Assembly (NCBI RefSeq): GCF_016862635.1
Contig: NZ_BONI01000004.1
Coordinates: 124,001 to 188,000 of the forward strand
DNA length: 64,000 nt
From: Catellatospora coxensis
Lineage (GTDB): Bacteria > Actinomycetota > Actinomycetes > Mycobacteriales > Micromonosporaceae
Direction of reading: 5' to 3'
Numbering within the stretch: the first letter of the stretch is position 1; each line of letters opens with the position of its first letter. This document shows, piece by piece, positions 32,058 to 39,912 of this stretch. The position numbers and the translations under genes were made by a program. The notes under the pieces are model-generated. The model was given only the letters and a program-made list of their open reading frames with translations. It searched no databases and had not been told where the DNA came from.

Positions 32058-33116
32058 GTGCGAACACTGGTGCAGTACACCGACGCGCTGTCCGCAGCGG
32101 CCAACACACTGGACCTCAAGGCGTACGACGACGCGCTGAGCGGCATCATCCAGGTCGGGGCGTCCGCGCCGCGAGAGCAGGTCGACGCGGCGCTGGAACG
32201 CATCCGGCCGATGGTGGAGACGATGCCGCTGAGCCCCGGGGCGGGGCTCGCCCGGGTCGCGGCCAACCTGTGCCTGCACGGCAGTGACGTCAACGTGCTG
32301 CTGCCCGTGTTCGTCGAGCGGGCCTGCCAGGCGATGGACAACACGTTCGTGTTCAACACGTACTGGGACGAGGCCATCGGCCGGCCGGTGCCGCGGCCCG
32401 CGCGTGAGCACGAGGCCGTCCCCGACATGCAGCGTTTCGTCGACGTGGCGTGCCGCCACGGCGTGGCCAAGGACCAGGCGATCGAGGTGGCCGAAGCCTG
32501 GGCCTTCGTGGGCGCCTGGGTGCAGCCGGTGCTGTTCCTGGCGCAGTACCGGCCGGTCCGGGCGGCGCTCCCGCAGCGCGAGCGCCTCATCGAGCTGGTC
32601 GGGGTGGCCCGGCGCTTCGTCGAGCAGGCGCACTTCCTGCACGGGTTGCTGCACGTGCTCGACGACGAGCCGCTGATCGTGCTGCACCGGGAGACCGGCC
32701 GGGGTTTCCGGCTGCGGCTGACCGGTGTCGGCGACGACCGCCAACTGCACACCCTGCTGGCCGGGCTGCTCATCGGGCCCGAATCGCCGGGCGGGCTGGC
32801 CGGTCGGCGGCCCTCCGACAGTGAGCTCGTCGCCGCCACCTTCGGTGAGCGGCTCGACCTGGACGAGCCCGTCACCGGCACGATCATCCTCAACGACGCC
32901 GCCGGTGAGTGGGTGTGGAACGGGATTCCCTCCGACATCGCCGCCGTCGACGGGGTGCGGGTGGTGGTCATCGACCCGCCGACCGTCGAACGCACCTGGA
33001 AGACCGCCCGCGTCTACCCGTACCTGGAGCCCGGGATCGCGTTCGACGGCGAGCTGCCCGCACCGGAGGCCGCCGCCTGGCTGAGCCGCTGCGCCCCGCC
33101 GACGCGGGTCGGCTGA
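32058..33116 (+). CDS. Hypothetical actinobacterial protein
   Basis: I do not recognise this 352-residue protein. It is soluble, with an alpha-helical first two thirds (including VGASAPREQVDAALERIRPMVETMPLSPGAGLARVAANLC and a His/Phe-rich VARRFVEQAHFLHGLLHVLDDEP) and a beta-rich end with conserved-looking VIDPPTVERTWKTAR. The start is GTG 32058. It follows the acetyltransferase by 10 bases and ends at a bidirectional terminator. Codon usage matches the neighbours, so it is probably a genuine gene; nothing suggests a function. Confidence 0.75.
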   Translation: MRTLVQYTDALSAAANTLDLKAYDDALSGIIQVGASAPREQVDAALERIRPMVETMPLSPGAGLARVAANLCLHGSDVNVLLPVFVERACQAMDNTFVFNTYWDEAIGRPVPRPAREHEAVPDMQRFVDVACRHGVAKDQAIEVAEAWAFVGAWVQPVLFLAQYRPVRAALPQRERLIELVGVARRFVEQAHFLHGLLHVLDDEPLIVLHRETGRGFRLRLTGVGDDRQLHTLLAGLLIGPESPGGLAGRRPSDSELVAATFGERLDLDEPVTGTIILNDAAGEWVWNGIPSDIAAVDGVRVVVIDPPTVERTWKTARVYPYLEPGIAFDGELPAPEAAAWLSRCAPPTRVG

Positions 33117-33125
33117 GGGGTGGTG

Positions 33126-33157
33126 GCACCGGCCGCCGGACACCCGGCGGCCGGTGC
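33126..33157. terminator. Bidirectional terminator
   Basis: A perfect 14-bp stem (33126-33139 with 33144-33157) and 4-base loop fill the gap between the convergent genes ending at 33116 and 33160. Confidence 0.85.
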
Positions 33158-33159
33158 GC

Positions 33160-33879
33160 TCAGGCCGGCAGCTGGGCGAGCTGGAGCTCGACGGCCGACT
33201 TGACGTCGTCTGTCAGGGCCTCGGTCCGCTTCTGATCCGGACCGTATGTGTGGATGACGACCGCTACACTCCCGCGCCCGAAATACGTGTAGCAATTCAC
33301 TTTCTTGTCCGCGTTGCTGGTGAAGCAGGCGGCCGTGGCGCTGTAGGCGGTCGACGTCAGGTCGATGTCCCGGACCGCGATCTTGGTGTAAGTGACTCCG
33401 GCGTCACGGTATGACTTGCATTTCCCCAGTAGGGACTCGGCCTTGGCCACGACGTCCTTGGCCTTCTCCTTCGGCAGCACCAGGACTTCCTGCGCGACGA
33501 CCCCGAAGTTCTCGGCGGACTGATCCGCGGCGACGATCCAGGACCGGACGTGGGTCAGGGCATCGCCCGCGTCGGCGGTGGAGGAGGCGGGACGCTCGCC
33601 GCATGCGGTCACGATGCCGGCGGGGAAGCCCTTCCACCAGTGGTCATCGACCGCGCGTTCCTGCCGGCCGGGCAGGTCCACCACCGAGAGCAGGAGCTCG
33701 TCGGTGATCATGGCCGTTTCCATGAGCTGGTTGGGGCTGAAGGAGGGCGTCGGCGACGGGGCGGCCGCCGTGGGGGAGGCCGGCGGCGCCGAGGGCCCGG
33801 CCGGCCCGGCCGGTGCGGCCGCACTGCAGCCGCCTGCGAACATGACGGCGACGACGGCCAGTGGTACGAGGCGTTTCAA
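33160..33879 (-). CDS. Sensor-domain lipoprotein (PknH extracellular-domain-like)
   Basis: This 239-residue predicted lipoprotein has MKRLVPLAVVAVMFAGGC as signal plus lipobox, then a Pro/Ala/Ser linker (about 20-50) and a globular domain. The domain opens with LMETAMITDELLLSVVDLPG and has four scattered cysteines (in TACGERP, GKCKSY, AACFTS, VNCYTY), a pattern like the PknH-type extracellular sensor fold, which binds a small ligand in mycobacteria. I chose TTG 33879 because GGAG lies 8 bases upstream and it begins the signal peptide; an in-frame GTG at 33915 would add 12 residues. No kinase is adjacent. Confidence 0.75.
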   Translation of the reverse strand: MKRLVPLAVVAVMFAGGCSAAAPAGPAGPSAPPASPTAAAPSPTPSFSPNQLMETAMITDELLLSVVDLPGRQERAVDDHWWKGFPAGIVTACGERPASSTADAGDALTHVRSWIVAADQSAENFGVVAQEVLVLPKEKAKDVVAKAESLLGKCKSYRDAGVTYTKIAVRDIDLTSTAYSATAACFTSNADKKVNCYTYFGRGSVAVVIHTYGPDQKRTEALTDDVKSAVELQLAQLPA

Positions 33880-33979
33880 GGTTCTTGCTCCTGTGATCGG
33901 TAAGGGATGCCGCACCGTACCCGCTGCGCCGTCGTCGGGCAGTCCCAGGCCGAACCGTCTGTGCGGTCACGCCGCCGGA

Positions 33980-34019
33980 GCCGCCGGCAGGCCGGCGAGG
34001 AAACGCCGGCCTGCCGGCG
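33980..34019 (-). terminator. Strong terminator of the GPP34 gene
   Basis: This is a perfect 17-bp, almost all-GC stem (33980-33996 with 34003-34019) with an AGGAAA loop, 3 bases after the GPP34 stop. Confidence 0.88.
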
Positions 34020-34022
34020 GTC

Positions 34023-34646
34023 TCAGCCCGGTGACGACTCGTTGGCGGCGTGGTGGTCGCGGATCACCTTGCGCAGTGCGGGCAGCGCGGGGCCCGCTTG
34101 CCGGGTGAGGGATTCCAGGCGCTTGGCGTACTGGCGGACCTGGGCCCGGCTGATGGCGATGCGGATCTCGCCGGTCGCGGCCAGCGCGGTCAGGGCCGCG
34201 TCACCAGGGTCGGCGGTGCCACCGTTGAGGGTGTGGCTGACGGTGGAGCGGAGCCGGGCGACCGTGCGGTGCTCGTGGAGCTTGACCCTGGTGGCGGGGA
34301 AGATCCCCAGGATGCGGTAGCGCTCGGTGGTGATGACACGGTCGTCGGCCAGCCGCTGCTGGACCGCGCGGAACAGGGGAGTCTGGCCGCGGTGCACCCA
34401 CCAGGACCACTTCTTCGGTTTGGGCGCGGACGCGATCTCCCGCAGCACCTCGGCCAGCAGCGGGTCGGTGACCTTGGTGTTCGCCGCGCGAGGCTTGCCG
34501 TCGTCATCGGACAGCGCACCCAGCTGGACCAGCTCGGTGAGCGCCGCGGCGCGAAGCACGTATCCCAGGTAGCCGTTGCAGGTCAGCCTGCCTTTGTCGG
34601 TGTTGTAGGCCAGCAGGTAGACCCGGGAGGTGAGGGGCAGCTCCAT
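34023..34646 (-). CDS. GPP34 (GOLPH3/Vps74-like) family protein
   Basis: This 207-residue protein is of the GOLPH3 fold, common in mycelial actinobacteria. The opening MELPLTSRVYLLAYNTDKGRL and following LRAAALTELVQLGAL match the family start; later RVITTERYRILGIFPATR and GTADPGDAALTALAATG occupy the usual positions. Eukaryotic members bind phosphatidylinositol-4-phosphate; the bacterial role is not known. ATG 34646 (GGAGAG just upstream) was chosen over an in-frame ATG at 34697, which lacks a ribosome site. A 12-bp palindrome lies about 50 bases upstream and a strong terminator follows. Confidence 0.82.
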   Translation of the reverse strand: MELPLTSRVYLLAYNTDKGRLTCNGYLGYVLRAAALTELVQLGALSDDDGKPRAANTKVTDPLLAEVLREIASAPKPKKWSWWVHRGQTPLFRAVQQRLADDRVITTERYRILGIFPATRVKLHEHRTVARLRSTVSHTLNGGTADPGDAALTALAATGEIRIAISRAQVRQYAKRLESLTRQAGPALPALRKVIRDHHAANESSPG

Positions 34647-34697
34647 GACCAGCTCTCCATCTGACAGGTTGGGGGTCGGCCGCCATGACGGTATCAT

Positions 34698-34709
34698 AGT
34701 GATATCACT
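34698..34709. promoter_or_regulatory. Perfect palindrome AGTGATATCACT (candidate operator)
   Basis: This 12-bp AT-containing palindrome sits in the gap between the GPP34 gene and the divergent biosynthetic operon, in a short AT-richer island (TATCATAGTGATATCACTT). It could control either direction. No regulator gene is adjacent. Confidence 0.5.
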
Positions 34710-34816
34710 TGCGCTGCGGGCATCGTGCGGGGTCTGGCGCCTCAGGCGCGTGGGGTGATCGACTCAGCGGGATCTGAGTACGTGCGCTCATGCGCGCCCG
34801 GCCCGCCGCGACCAGC

Positions 34817-35773
34817 ATGGGATCCATGGACGGGCTCTATATCGGATCCTTCGCCCACGCACTCGGTGCGCGGAAACGACATCTACGCGAGTCGGCCGAG
34901 GCGGGACTGCTGCGGTCGGCTCCGGAGGACCTGGAAGCGGCCGGCTTCCGCTGGCACCACATCTGCGAGCCGGACGGCAGCGCATACGACCTGGCCCGCT
35001 CGGCGGTCGCGGAGATCGCCGCCCGAGGCGAGCTCACCGACATCGACGCGATCGTGTACGCCACGTGCCTGCCCGACGGCGGGACCCGCACCGGTCCGGT
35101 CCGCGACGTCAAGGAGCTGATGGACTTCCCGGCCGGCCGGCTGCAGGCCGAGTTCGGCCTGTCCCGGGCGATCGTGGTCGGGCTGCACCAGCAGGCCTGC
35201 ACCGGCGTGCTCGGGGCGCTGCGGGTCGCCGGCGCGCTGCTGACGACCGAGCCCGGCTGGCGGCGGGTGCTGTGCGTGACCGCCGACCGGTTTCCCGACG
35301 GCGCCTGGTACGAGCAGGCGTACAACCTCATCTCGGACGGGGCCGCGGCCTGCGTGGTCGGCCGGGAGCCCGACGTGTGCCGGCTGCTGACCGTGCACCA
35401 GATCACCAACGGCGGCCTGGGCCGGGCCGGCGACGACGAGACCGTCGGCACCTACTTCGCCTACACCCACCGGCTGGTCCGGGAGGCCGCCGCGCGGGTC
35501 GGGCTGGCCCCGGCCGAGCTGGACTGGGTCGTCACCCAGAACACCAACGACAAGGCCTGGCAGATCCTCGCCCGGCTGCTCGGCGTCGACCACGCCCGGG
35601 TCTGGGCGCCGACGCTGCCCGACGTCGGGCACGTCATCTCGGCCGACCCGGTCGTCAACCTGTCGGCGCTGCTCGACTCGGGCCGGGCGCGGCCGGGGCA
35701 GCGGATCGCGCTGCCGATGGCCGGGTTCGGGCTCAACTGGCAGTGCGCGGTGCTGGAGGTGGTCGGGCGATGA
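34817..35773 (+). CDS. KASIII (FabH)-like condensing enzyme with atypical catalytic residues
   Basis: This 318-residue thiolase-fold enzyme opens a seven-gene coupled operon. The nucleophile is Cys128 in QQACTGVLGAL. Where FabH has HQAN, this protein has QNTN (241-244), and where FabH has the GNTS Asn, it has GHVISAD with His272. The usual Cys-His-Asn set is thus rearranged to Cys-(Gln/Asn)-His. KASIII relatives with altered triads catalyse acyl transfer rather than decarboxylative condensation, so ester or amide formation on a carrier-bound acyl group is possible (inference). Start choice among ATG 34790, 34817 and 34826 is uncertain; none has a strong ribosome site. The stop overlaps the next ATG. 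Confidence 0.85.
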   Translation: MGSMDGLYIGSFAHALGARKRHLRESAEAGLLRSAPEDLEAAGFRWHHICEPDGSAYDLARSAVAEIAARGELTDIDAIVYATCLPDGGTRTGPVRDVKELMDFPAGRLQAEFGLSRAIVVGLHQQACTGVLGALRVAGALLTTEPGWRRVLCVTADRFPDGAWYEQAYNLISDGAAACVVGREPDVCRLLTVHQITNGGLGRAGDDETVGTYFAYTHRLVREAAARVGLAPAELDWVVTQNTNDKAWQILARLLGVDHARVWAPTLPDVGHVISADPVVNLSALLDSGRARPGQRIALPMAGFGLNWQCAVLEVVGR

Positions 35774-36651
35774 GCGCACTGGCGACCGCGCTGGCCCAGG
35801 TGTCGGAGACCGCGGACCGGCTCAGCCGGCTGTCGGCCCGGGCGCACCAGAATCCGTACACCCTGGTCGACTGGCCGACGGCGGTCGATCCGGAACGCGA
35901 CTGGTTCGGCACCCCGGAGTACGTCAGCCTGCACGGCACAGCGGTGTGGGAGGGCCTGGACGACACGGCACGCCGCCGGGTCGCGTTCCACGAGGCGGCC
36001 GGCTTCTTCAGCCTCAACATCCACGGGGAGAAGTCGCTGATCCAGGGCCTGGCGGCGCGGCTGTACCGCAGCGACCTGGCCGGCGCCGCCGGCTACCTGC
36101 ACCACTTCCTGGACGAGGAGAACAAGCACAGCGTCTACTTCGGCGGCTTCTGCACCCGCTATGCGCGGGTCCACCGCAGCCGCCAGGCGTCGTTGCGCAC
36201 CGACCGGCCGCGTGATGTCGACGACCTGCTGTTCTTCGCCAAGACGCTGATCTTCGAGGAGATCGTGGACCACTACAACCGGGTGCAGGCCCGCGACGGG
36301 CGGCTGCACCCGCTGGCCCGGTTCATCAACGACCACCACCACCGCGAGGAGGCCCGGCACCTGGTGTTCGGCCGCCGGCTGGTGACGGCGCTGTGGCAGG
36401 CGGGGGACTGGGACGCGCGGACCGCCGCCGAGATCCGCGACGACCTCGGCCGGTTCGTGACCGCGACCTGGCGCGAGTACTACCACCCCGACGTGTACGC
36501 CGACGCCGGGCTCGACGACCCGTGGGAGCTGGCGGAGACGGCCTGGTCCGCGCCCGCCCAGCGGGCCCACCGGCGCAACGTTTCCGCGGACTGCCTGCGC
36601 TTCCTGGCGACGGCGGGTGTGCTCACGGAGGAGCCGGCCGATGCGTTCTGA
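35770..36651 (+). CDS. Ferritin-like diiron oxygenase (AurF/N-oxygenase-like)
   Basis: This 293-residue soluble protein has the carboxylate-bridged diiron pattern: FHEAAGFF with a first Glu, FLDEENKHSVYFG (ExxH), FAKTLIFEEIVDHYN, and INDHHHREEARHLVFG (ExxH). The helical layout resembles p-aminobenzoate N-oxygenase AurF and related diiron monooxygenases. In this operon the likely substrate is an amine or acyl group tethered to the carrier protein encoded next (inference). Its ATG overlaps the upstream stop and its 3' end overlaps the carrier protein start by 11 bases. Confidence 0.8.
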   Translation: MSALATALAQVSETADRLSRLSARAHQNPYTLVDWPTAVDPERDWFGTPEYVSLHGTAVWEGLDDTARRRVAFHEAAGFFSLNIHGEKSLIQGLAARLYRSDLAGAAGYLHHFLDEENKHSVYFGGFCTRYARVHRSRQASLRTDRPRDVDDLLFFAKTLIFEEIVDHYNRVQARDGRLHPLARFINDHHHREEARHLVFGRRLVTALWQAGDWDARTAAEIRDDLGRFVTATWREYYHPDVYADAGLDDPWELAETAWSAPAQRAHRRNVSADCLRFLATAGVLTEEPADAF

Positions 36652-36883
36652 GACCGAGATCCGCGCGGAACTGCGGACGTTCGTACAGCGCCACGCCGGG
36701 CAGGTCGCGATCACCGATGACATGCCGCTGTTCACGCTGCGCGTGCTGCGGTCGGTGCACCTGCCCGAACTGATCATCCTGCTGGAGCGGCTGCGCGGCG
36801 CGCCCATCGACGTGGAGCAGCTGCGGATGGGCGACTTCGACGGCATCGACGCCATGATGGCGAGTTTCGGGGGCAAGCCGTGA
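36641..36883 (+). CDS. Stand-alone acyl/aminoacyl carrier protein (atypical Ser context)
   Basis: This 80-residue carrier-protein-like polypeptide has four helices and the pattern LFTLRVLRSVHLPELIILLERL. The expected phosphopantetheine Ser is Ser38, but the usual Asp before it (DSL) is Arg (LRSV). Helix III/IV residues (GDFDGIDAMMASF) match carrier proteins that pair with amino-acid:[carrier protein] ligases. It sits between the diiron oxygenase and the ligase with overlaps on both sides (11 and 4 bases), which argues strongly that it is their shared platform. Whether it is phosphopantetheinylated despite the Arg is an open point. Confidence 0.78.
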   Translation: MRSETEIRAELRTFVQRHAGQVAITDDMPLFTLRVLRSVHLPELIILLERLRGAPIDVEQLRMGDFDGIDAMMASFGGKP

Positions 36884-37761
36884 ACACACTCACCGAACTG
36901 ACCGGGATCGGGCTGCGCTGGGACCCCAGCGGCCAGGCCGGGCTGACCGGGCCGCTGCTGGCGCTCGCCGGCGACTGCGACCGCGCGTTCCAGCACCTCG
37001 CGAGCCGTTGGGGCTGCCCGGAGGAGGCGTACGCGGCGACGCTGCCCGCCGCGGCCCTGCACGGGCATCTGCGGTCCTTCCCGCACCAGGTCACCTTCGC
37101 GGCGGCGCTCGACCCGGCCGAGTCCAACCTCGCCGAGTTCGCCGACGGCCCGGTGCTGGACCGGTCCGGGGCGGTCGCGCTGACCCGCACGGCCCCGGTG
37201 ACCGCCGTGCTCACCCCGGCGGCCTGCTACCACGTCTACCACGCACACCGAGGCGAGCAGCTGCCGGCGGCCGCCTACGTCACCACCCGCAACACCTGCT
37301 TCCGGCGCGAGCCGCGGTACGAGCCGCTGCGCCGCCAGTGGACCTTCGCGATGCGGGAGATCGTGTGCCTGGGCACGGCCGAGGAGGCCACATCGTTCCT
37401 GGCCGAGGCCCGGGCGGCCGTCGACGAGTTCGCCCGGCTGATCGACCTGCCGCTGGCCTGGACACCGGCGACGGACCCGTTCTTCCGCCCCGATCACCAC
37501 CCCGGCCACCTGCTGCAGCGCATCCAGCCGGTCAAGCACGAGGCGACGTACGGCGGCTCGCTGGCCCTGGGCTCGGCCAACCTGCACCACGACCATTTCG
37601 GGTCGGCGTTCGGCATCACCCGCGGCGGCGCCCCGGCCACCACCGCCTGCCTCGCCTTCGGCGTCGAACGGTGGCTGTACGCCCTGGTCGACCGGCACGG
37701 CGCCGAGCCGGGCGGCTGGCCGGACCTGCTCGCCGCGGCCGGACAGGCGGTGGCCCGATGA
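36880..37761 (+). CDS. Amino acid:[carrier protein] ligase (class II aminoacyl-tRNA synthetase-like)
   Basis: This 293-residue homologue of the catalytic core of class II (atypical seryl-type) aminoacyl-tRNA synthetases lacks a tRNA-binding arm. Motif 2 is NTCFRREPRYEPLRRQWTF (Arg/Glu for ATP) and motif 3 is ACLAFGVERWLYAL. Cys116, Glu160 (in AMREIV) and Cys257 fall in the order and spacing of the zinc ligands of AAL enzymes, which bind the substrate amine. Such enzymes adenylate an amino acid and load it onto a small carrier protein, here the one encoded directly upstream. Start GTG 36880 overlaps the carrier gene by 4 bases. The amino acid is unknown; glycine and alanine are the substrates known for the family. 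Confidence 0.85.
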   Translation: MNTLTELTGIGLRWDPSGQAGLTGPLLALAGDCDRAFQHLASRWGCPEEAYAATLPAAALHGHLRSFPHQVTFAAALDPAESNLAEFADGPVLDRSGAVALTRTAPVTAVLTPAACYHVYHAHRGEQLPAAAYVTTRNTCFRREPRYEPLRRQWTFAMREIVCLGTAEEATSFLAEARAAVDEFARLIDLPLAWTPATDPFFRPDHHPGHLLQRIQPVKHEATYGGSLALGSANLHHDHFGSAFGITRGGAPATTACLAFGVERWLYALVDRHGAEPGGWPDLLAAAGQAVAR

Positions 37762-38801
37762 CCACGCTGATCACCGGCGCGGACGGCTACCTGGGACGAC
37801 GCATCGTGGCCGCGCTGCGCGGCGAGGACCTGATCCTCGCGGTGCGCTGCGCCGACCAGGCTGAACTCGACCGCAAGCGGGCGCTGCTGGCCCGGGTCAC
37901 CGACGCCCCGGTCGTGCCGGCCGACCTGCGCGACGACGACCCGTTCGCGCACGTGGACCCCAGGTCGGTCACGCGGATCGTGCACGCCGCCGCCGTCATC
38001 CGCTTCGACGTCAGCCGCGACACCGCCGACCGGGTCAACGCGTCCGGCACGGCACGCGTACGCGAATTCGCGCGACGCTGCGACCGGCTCGACCGGCTGA
38101 TGCTGCTGTCCACCCTGTACAGCGCGGGCCGCCGCCGCGGCGAGGTGCACGAGACCCGCCACGACGACGCCGGGTTCGTCAACCACTACGAGTGGTCCAA
38201 GTGGGCGGCCGAGGAGTGCCTGCTCGACGCGCCGGGGCTGCCGGTGACGGTGGTACGCCTGCCGACGCTGATCGCCGAGGACGGCGGCGGCGAGGTCGGG
38301 CAGTACAACGCGTTCCACCACACGATGCGGCTCTACCACTCCGGCCTGCTGACACTGCTGCCCGGAGACCCGGCGACACCGCTGAGCCTGGCCACGGCCG
38401 AGTTCACCGTCGCCGGCGTGACCGCCCTGCTCACCGCACCACCGGGCATCTACCAGCTCTGCCCCGGCCCGGTGACGCTCGGCACCGCGATCGACACCGC
38501 CTTCGCCGTGTTCGAGCAGGACCCCGGCTTCCGCCGGCGCATGCTGCCCCGCCCCATCCCGTGCGACCGGGCCAGTTTCCACGACATGGCCCAGGCCGCC
38601 AGGCGGCTGCGCGGCGGCCCGCTGCAGCCCGCGCTCGCCTCGGTCGCACCCTTCGCCGAACAGCTCTACCTGCCCAAACACTTCCGGACCGACCGCCTGC
38701 GGGCGGCGTGGCCCGGCTACCAGGCACAGGACGCCACGGCCGTGGTCGAGGCCGCGTGCGCCGACCTGATCGAGAGGAGCTTCCATGTCACAGCGCACTG
38801 A
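37758..38801 (+). CDS. NAD(P)-dependent epimerase/thioester-reductase-like protein
   Basis: This 347-residue extended short-chain dehydrogenase has the cofactor motif TGADGYLGRR at residues 6-15 and the catalytic YEWSK (Y-x-x-x-K). The pattern of VTRIVHAAAVIRFDVS, LLSTLYSAG and VRLPTLIAEDGGGEVGQYNAFHH resembles thioester-reductase/male-sterility-type (NAD_binding_4) and epimerase members. On this operon it could reduce a carrier-bound thioester or modify a released product (inference). The ATG overlaps the ligase stop and its 3' end overlaps the next gene by 17 bases. Confidence 0.82.
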   Translation: MTTLITGADGYLGRRIVAALRGEDLILAVRCADQAELDRKRALLARVTDAPVVPADLRDDDPFAHVDPRSVTRIVHAAAVIRFDVSRDTADRVNASGTARVREFARRCDRLDRLMLLSTLYSAGRRRGEVHETRHDDAGFVNHYEWSKWAAEECLLDAPGLPVTVVRLPTLIAEDGGGEVGQYNAFHHTMRLYHSGLLTLLPGDPATPLSLATAEFTVAGVTALLTAPPGIYQLCPGPVTLGTAIDTAFAVFEQDPGFRRRMLPRPIPCDRASFHDMAQAARRLRGGPLQPALASVAPFAEQLYLPKHFRTDRLRAAWPGYQAQDATAVVEAACADLIERSFHVTAH

Positions 38802-39912
38802 CCCGCAAGCACCACCGCATGCGGTACGGCGGACCGAACTGCCCGGCGCCGTCGACGACCGGCTGTACTTCGCCCAGGTCCGGGAGGACCCGAAACTGGA
38901 GATCGCCGCCTTCGCCGGGCGGTGGAACGGGCCGATCGCCGTGGTCGGCTCGGCCGGCTGCACGGCCCTGTCGCTGCTGGCCGCCGGTGCCGCCGAGGTC
39001 GTCGGCGTCGACGTCAACCGCACCCAGAACCACCTCGTGGAGCTGAAAGCGGCCGCGGTCGCCCGGCTCGAACCCGGTGCGGCGCTGGGGCTGCTCGGCG
39101 GCGCGCCCATGGCCGCGGCCGCGCGGCAGCAGGCGTACGCCCAGGTCCGGGACGCGCTCACGCCCGGGGCACGCGGCCACTGGGACGCGCACCCGCGCGC
39201 CATCGACGCCGGAGTGCTGCAAGCCGGGGTCACCGAGCGGCTGATGCGCCTGATCGCCCGGACCCTGCGCGTGATCCACCCGCGCCGCCGGATCGAGACG
39301 CTGCTCGCCCTGCGGACACTCGACGAGCAGCGCGACTTCTACCGCCGCGACTGGGACACCGCCGGCTGGCGGCTGCTGTTCGCGGTGCTGTGCAACCGGC
39401 TGGTGCTGCGGCGCACCTACGACGAGCGGTTCTTCGCCCACGTCGAGGACCCCGGCTACGCCCGGCACTTCCGCCAGGTCGCCGAGCACACGCTGACCGA
39501 CCTGGACATCGGTGGCAACTACTTCCTGCACCACCTGCTGACCGGCCGCTACCCGGCGGACTGCCTGCCGCCGTACCTGAGCGCGAAGGTGCCGGTGGAC
39601 GGGCTCAGCCTGGTCGACGGCGCGTTCACCGACTACCTGCGTACCCGGCCCGACGGCAGCATGGCGGGCTTCGCCCTGTCCAACATCTGCGAATGGCTGA
39701 CCCCCGGACAGGTCGACGAGCTGTTCGCCGAGATCGTCCGCACCGCCCGGCCGGGCGCCCGGCTGGTCTTCCGCAACTTCGTCGGCTGGACCGAGGTCCC
39801 GCCGCGCTGGCGCGACGCCGTACGGGAGGACCGGGCGCGGGGCGAGCAGCTGATGCGCACTGACCGCAGCCTGTGCCAGCGGCGCTTCGCGCTGTGCGAG
39901 GTGACGCCGTGA
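38785..39912 (+). CDS. DUF3419 family protein (BtaA-like 3-amino-3-carboxypropyl transferase)
   Basis: This 375-residue Rossmann-fold protein is of the DUF3419/BtaA group. The SAM-binding region is IAVVGSAGCTALSLLAAGAAEVVGVDVN; further family positions are HLVELKAAAVARL, NRLVLRRTYDERFF, GGNYFLHHLLTGRYP, LPPYLS and SNICEWL. BtaA moves the 3-amino-3-carboxypropyl group of SAM to diacylglycerol in betaine-lipid synthesis. No BtaB partner is present here and the context is not lipid-like, so the acceptor is probably the product of this pathway. It overlaps both neighbours. The family call is solid; the reaction is inference. Confidence 0.85.
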   Translation: MSQRTDPQAPPHAVRRTELPGAVDDRLYFAQVREDPKLEIAAFAGRWNGPIAVVGSAGCTALSLLAAGAAEVVGVDVNRTQNHLVELKAAAVARLEPGAALGLLGGAPMAAAARQQAYAQVRDALTPGARGHWDAHPRAIDAGVLQAGVTERLMRLIARTLRVIHPRRRIETLLALRTLDEQRDFYRRDWDTAGWRLLFAVLCNRLVLRRTYDERFFAHVEDPGYARHFRQVAEHTLTDLDIGGNYFLHHLLTGRYPADCLPPYLSAKVPVDGLSLVDGAFTDYLRTRPDGSMAGFALSNICEWLTPGQVDELFAEIVRTARPGARLVFRNFVGWTEVPPRWRDAVREDRARGEQLMRTDRSLCQRRFALCEVTP

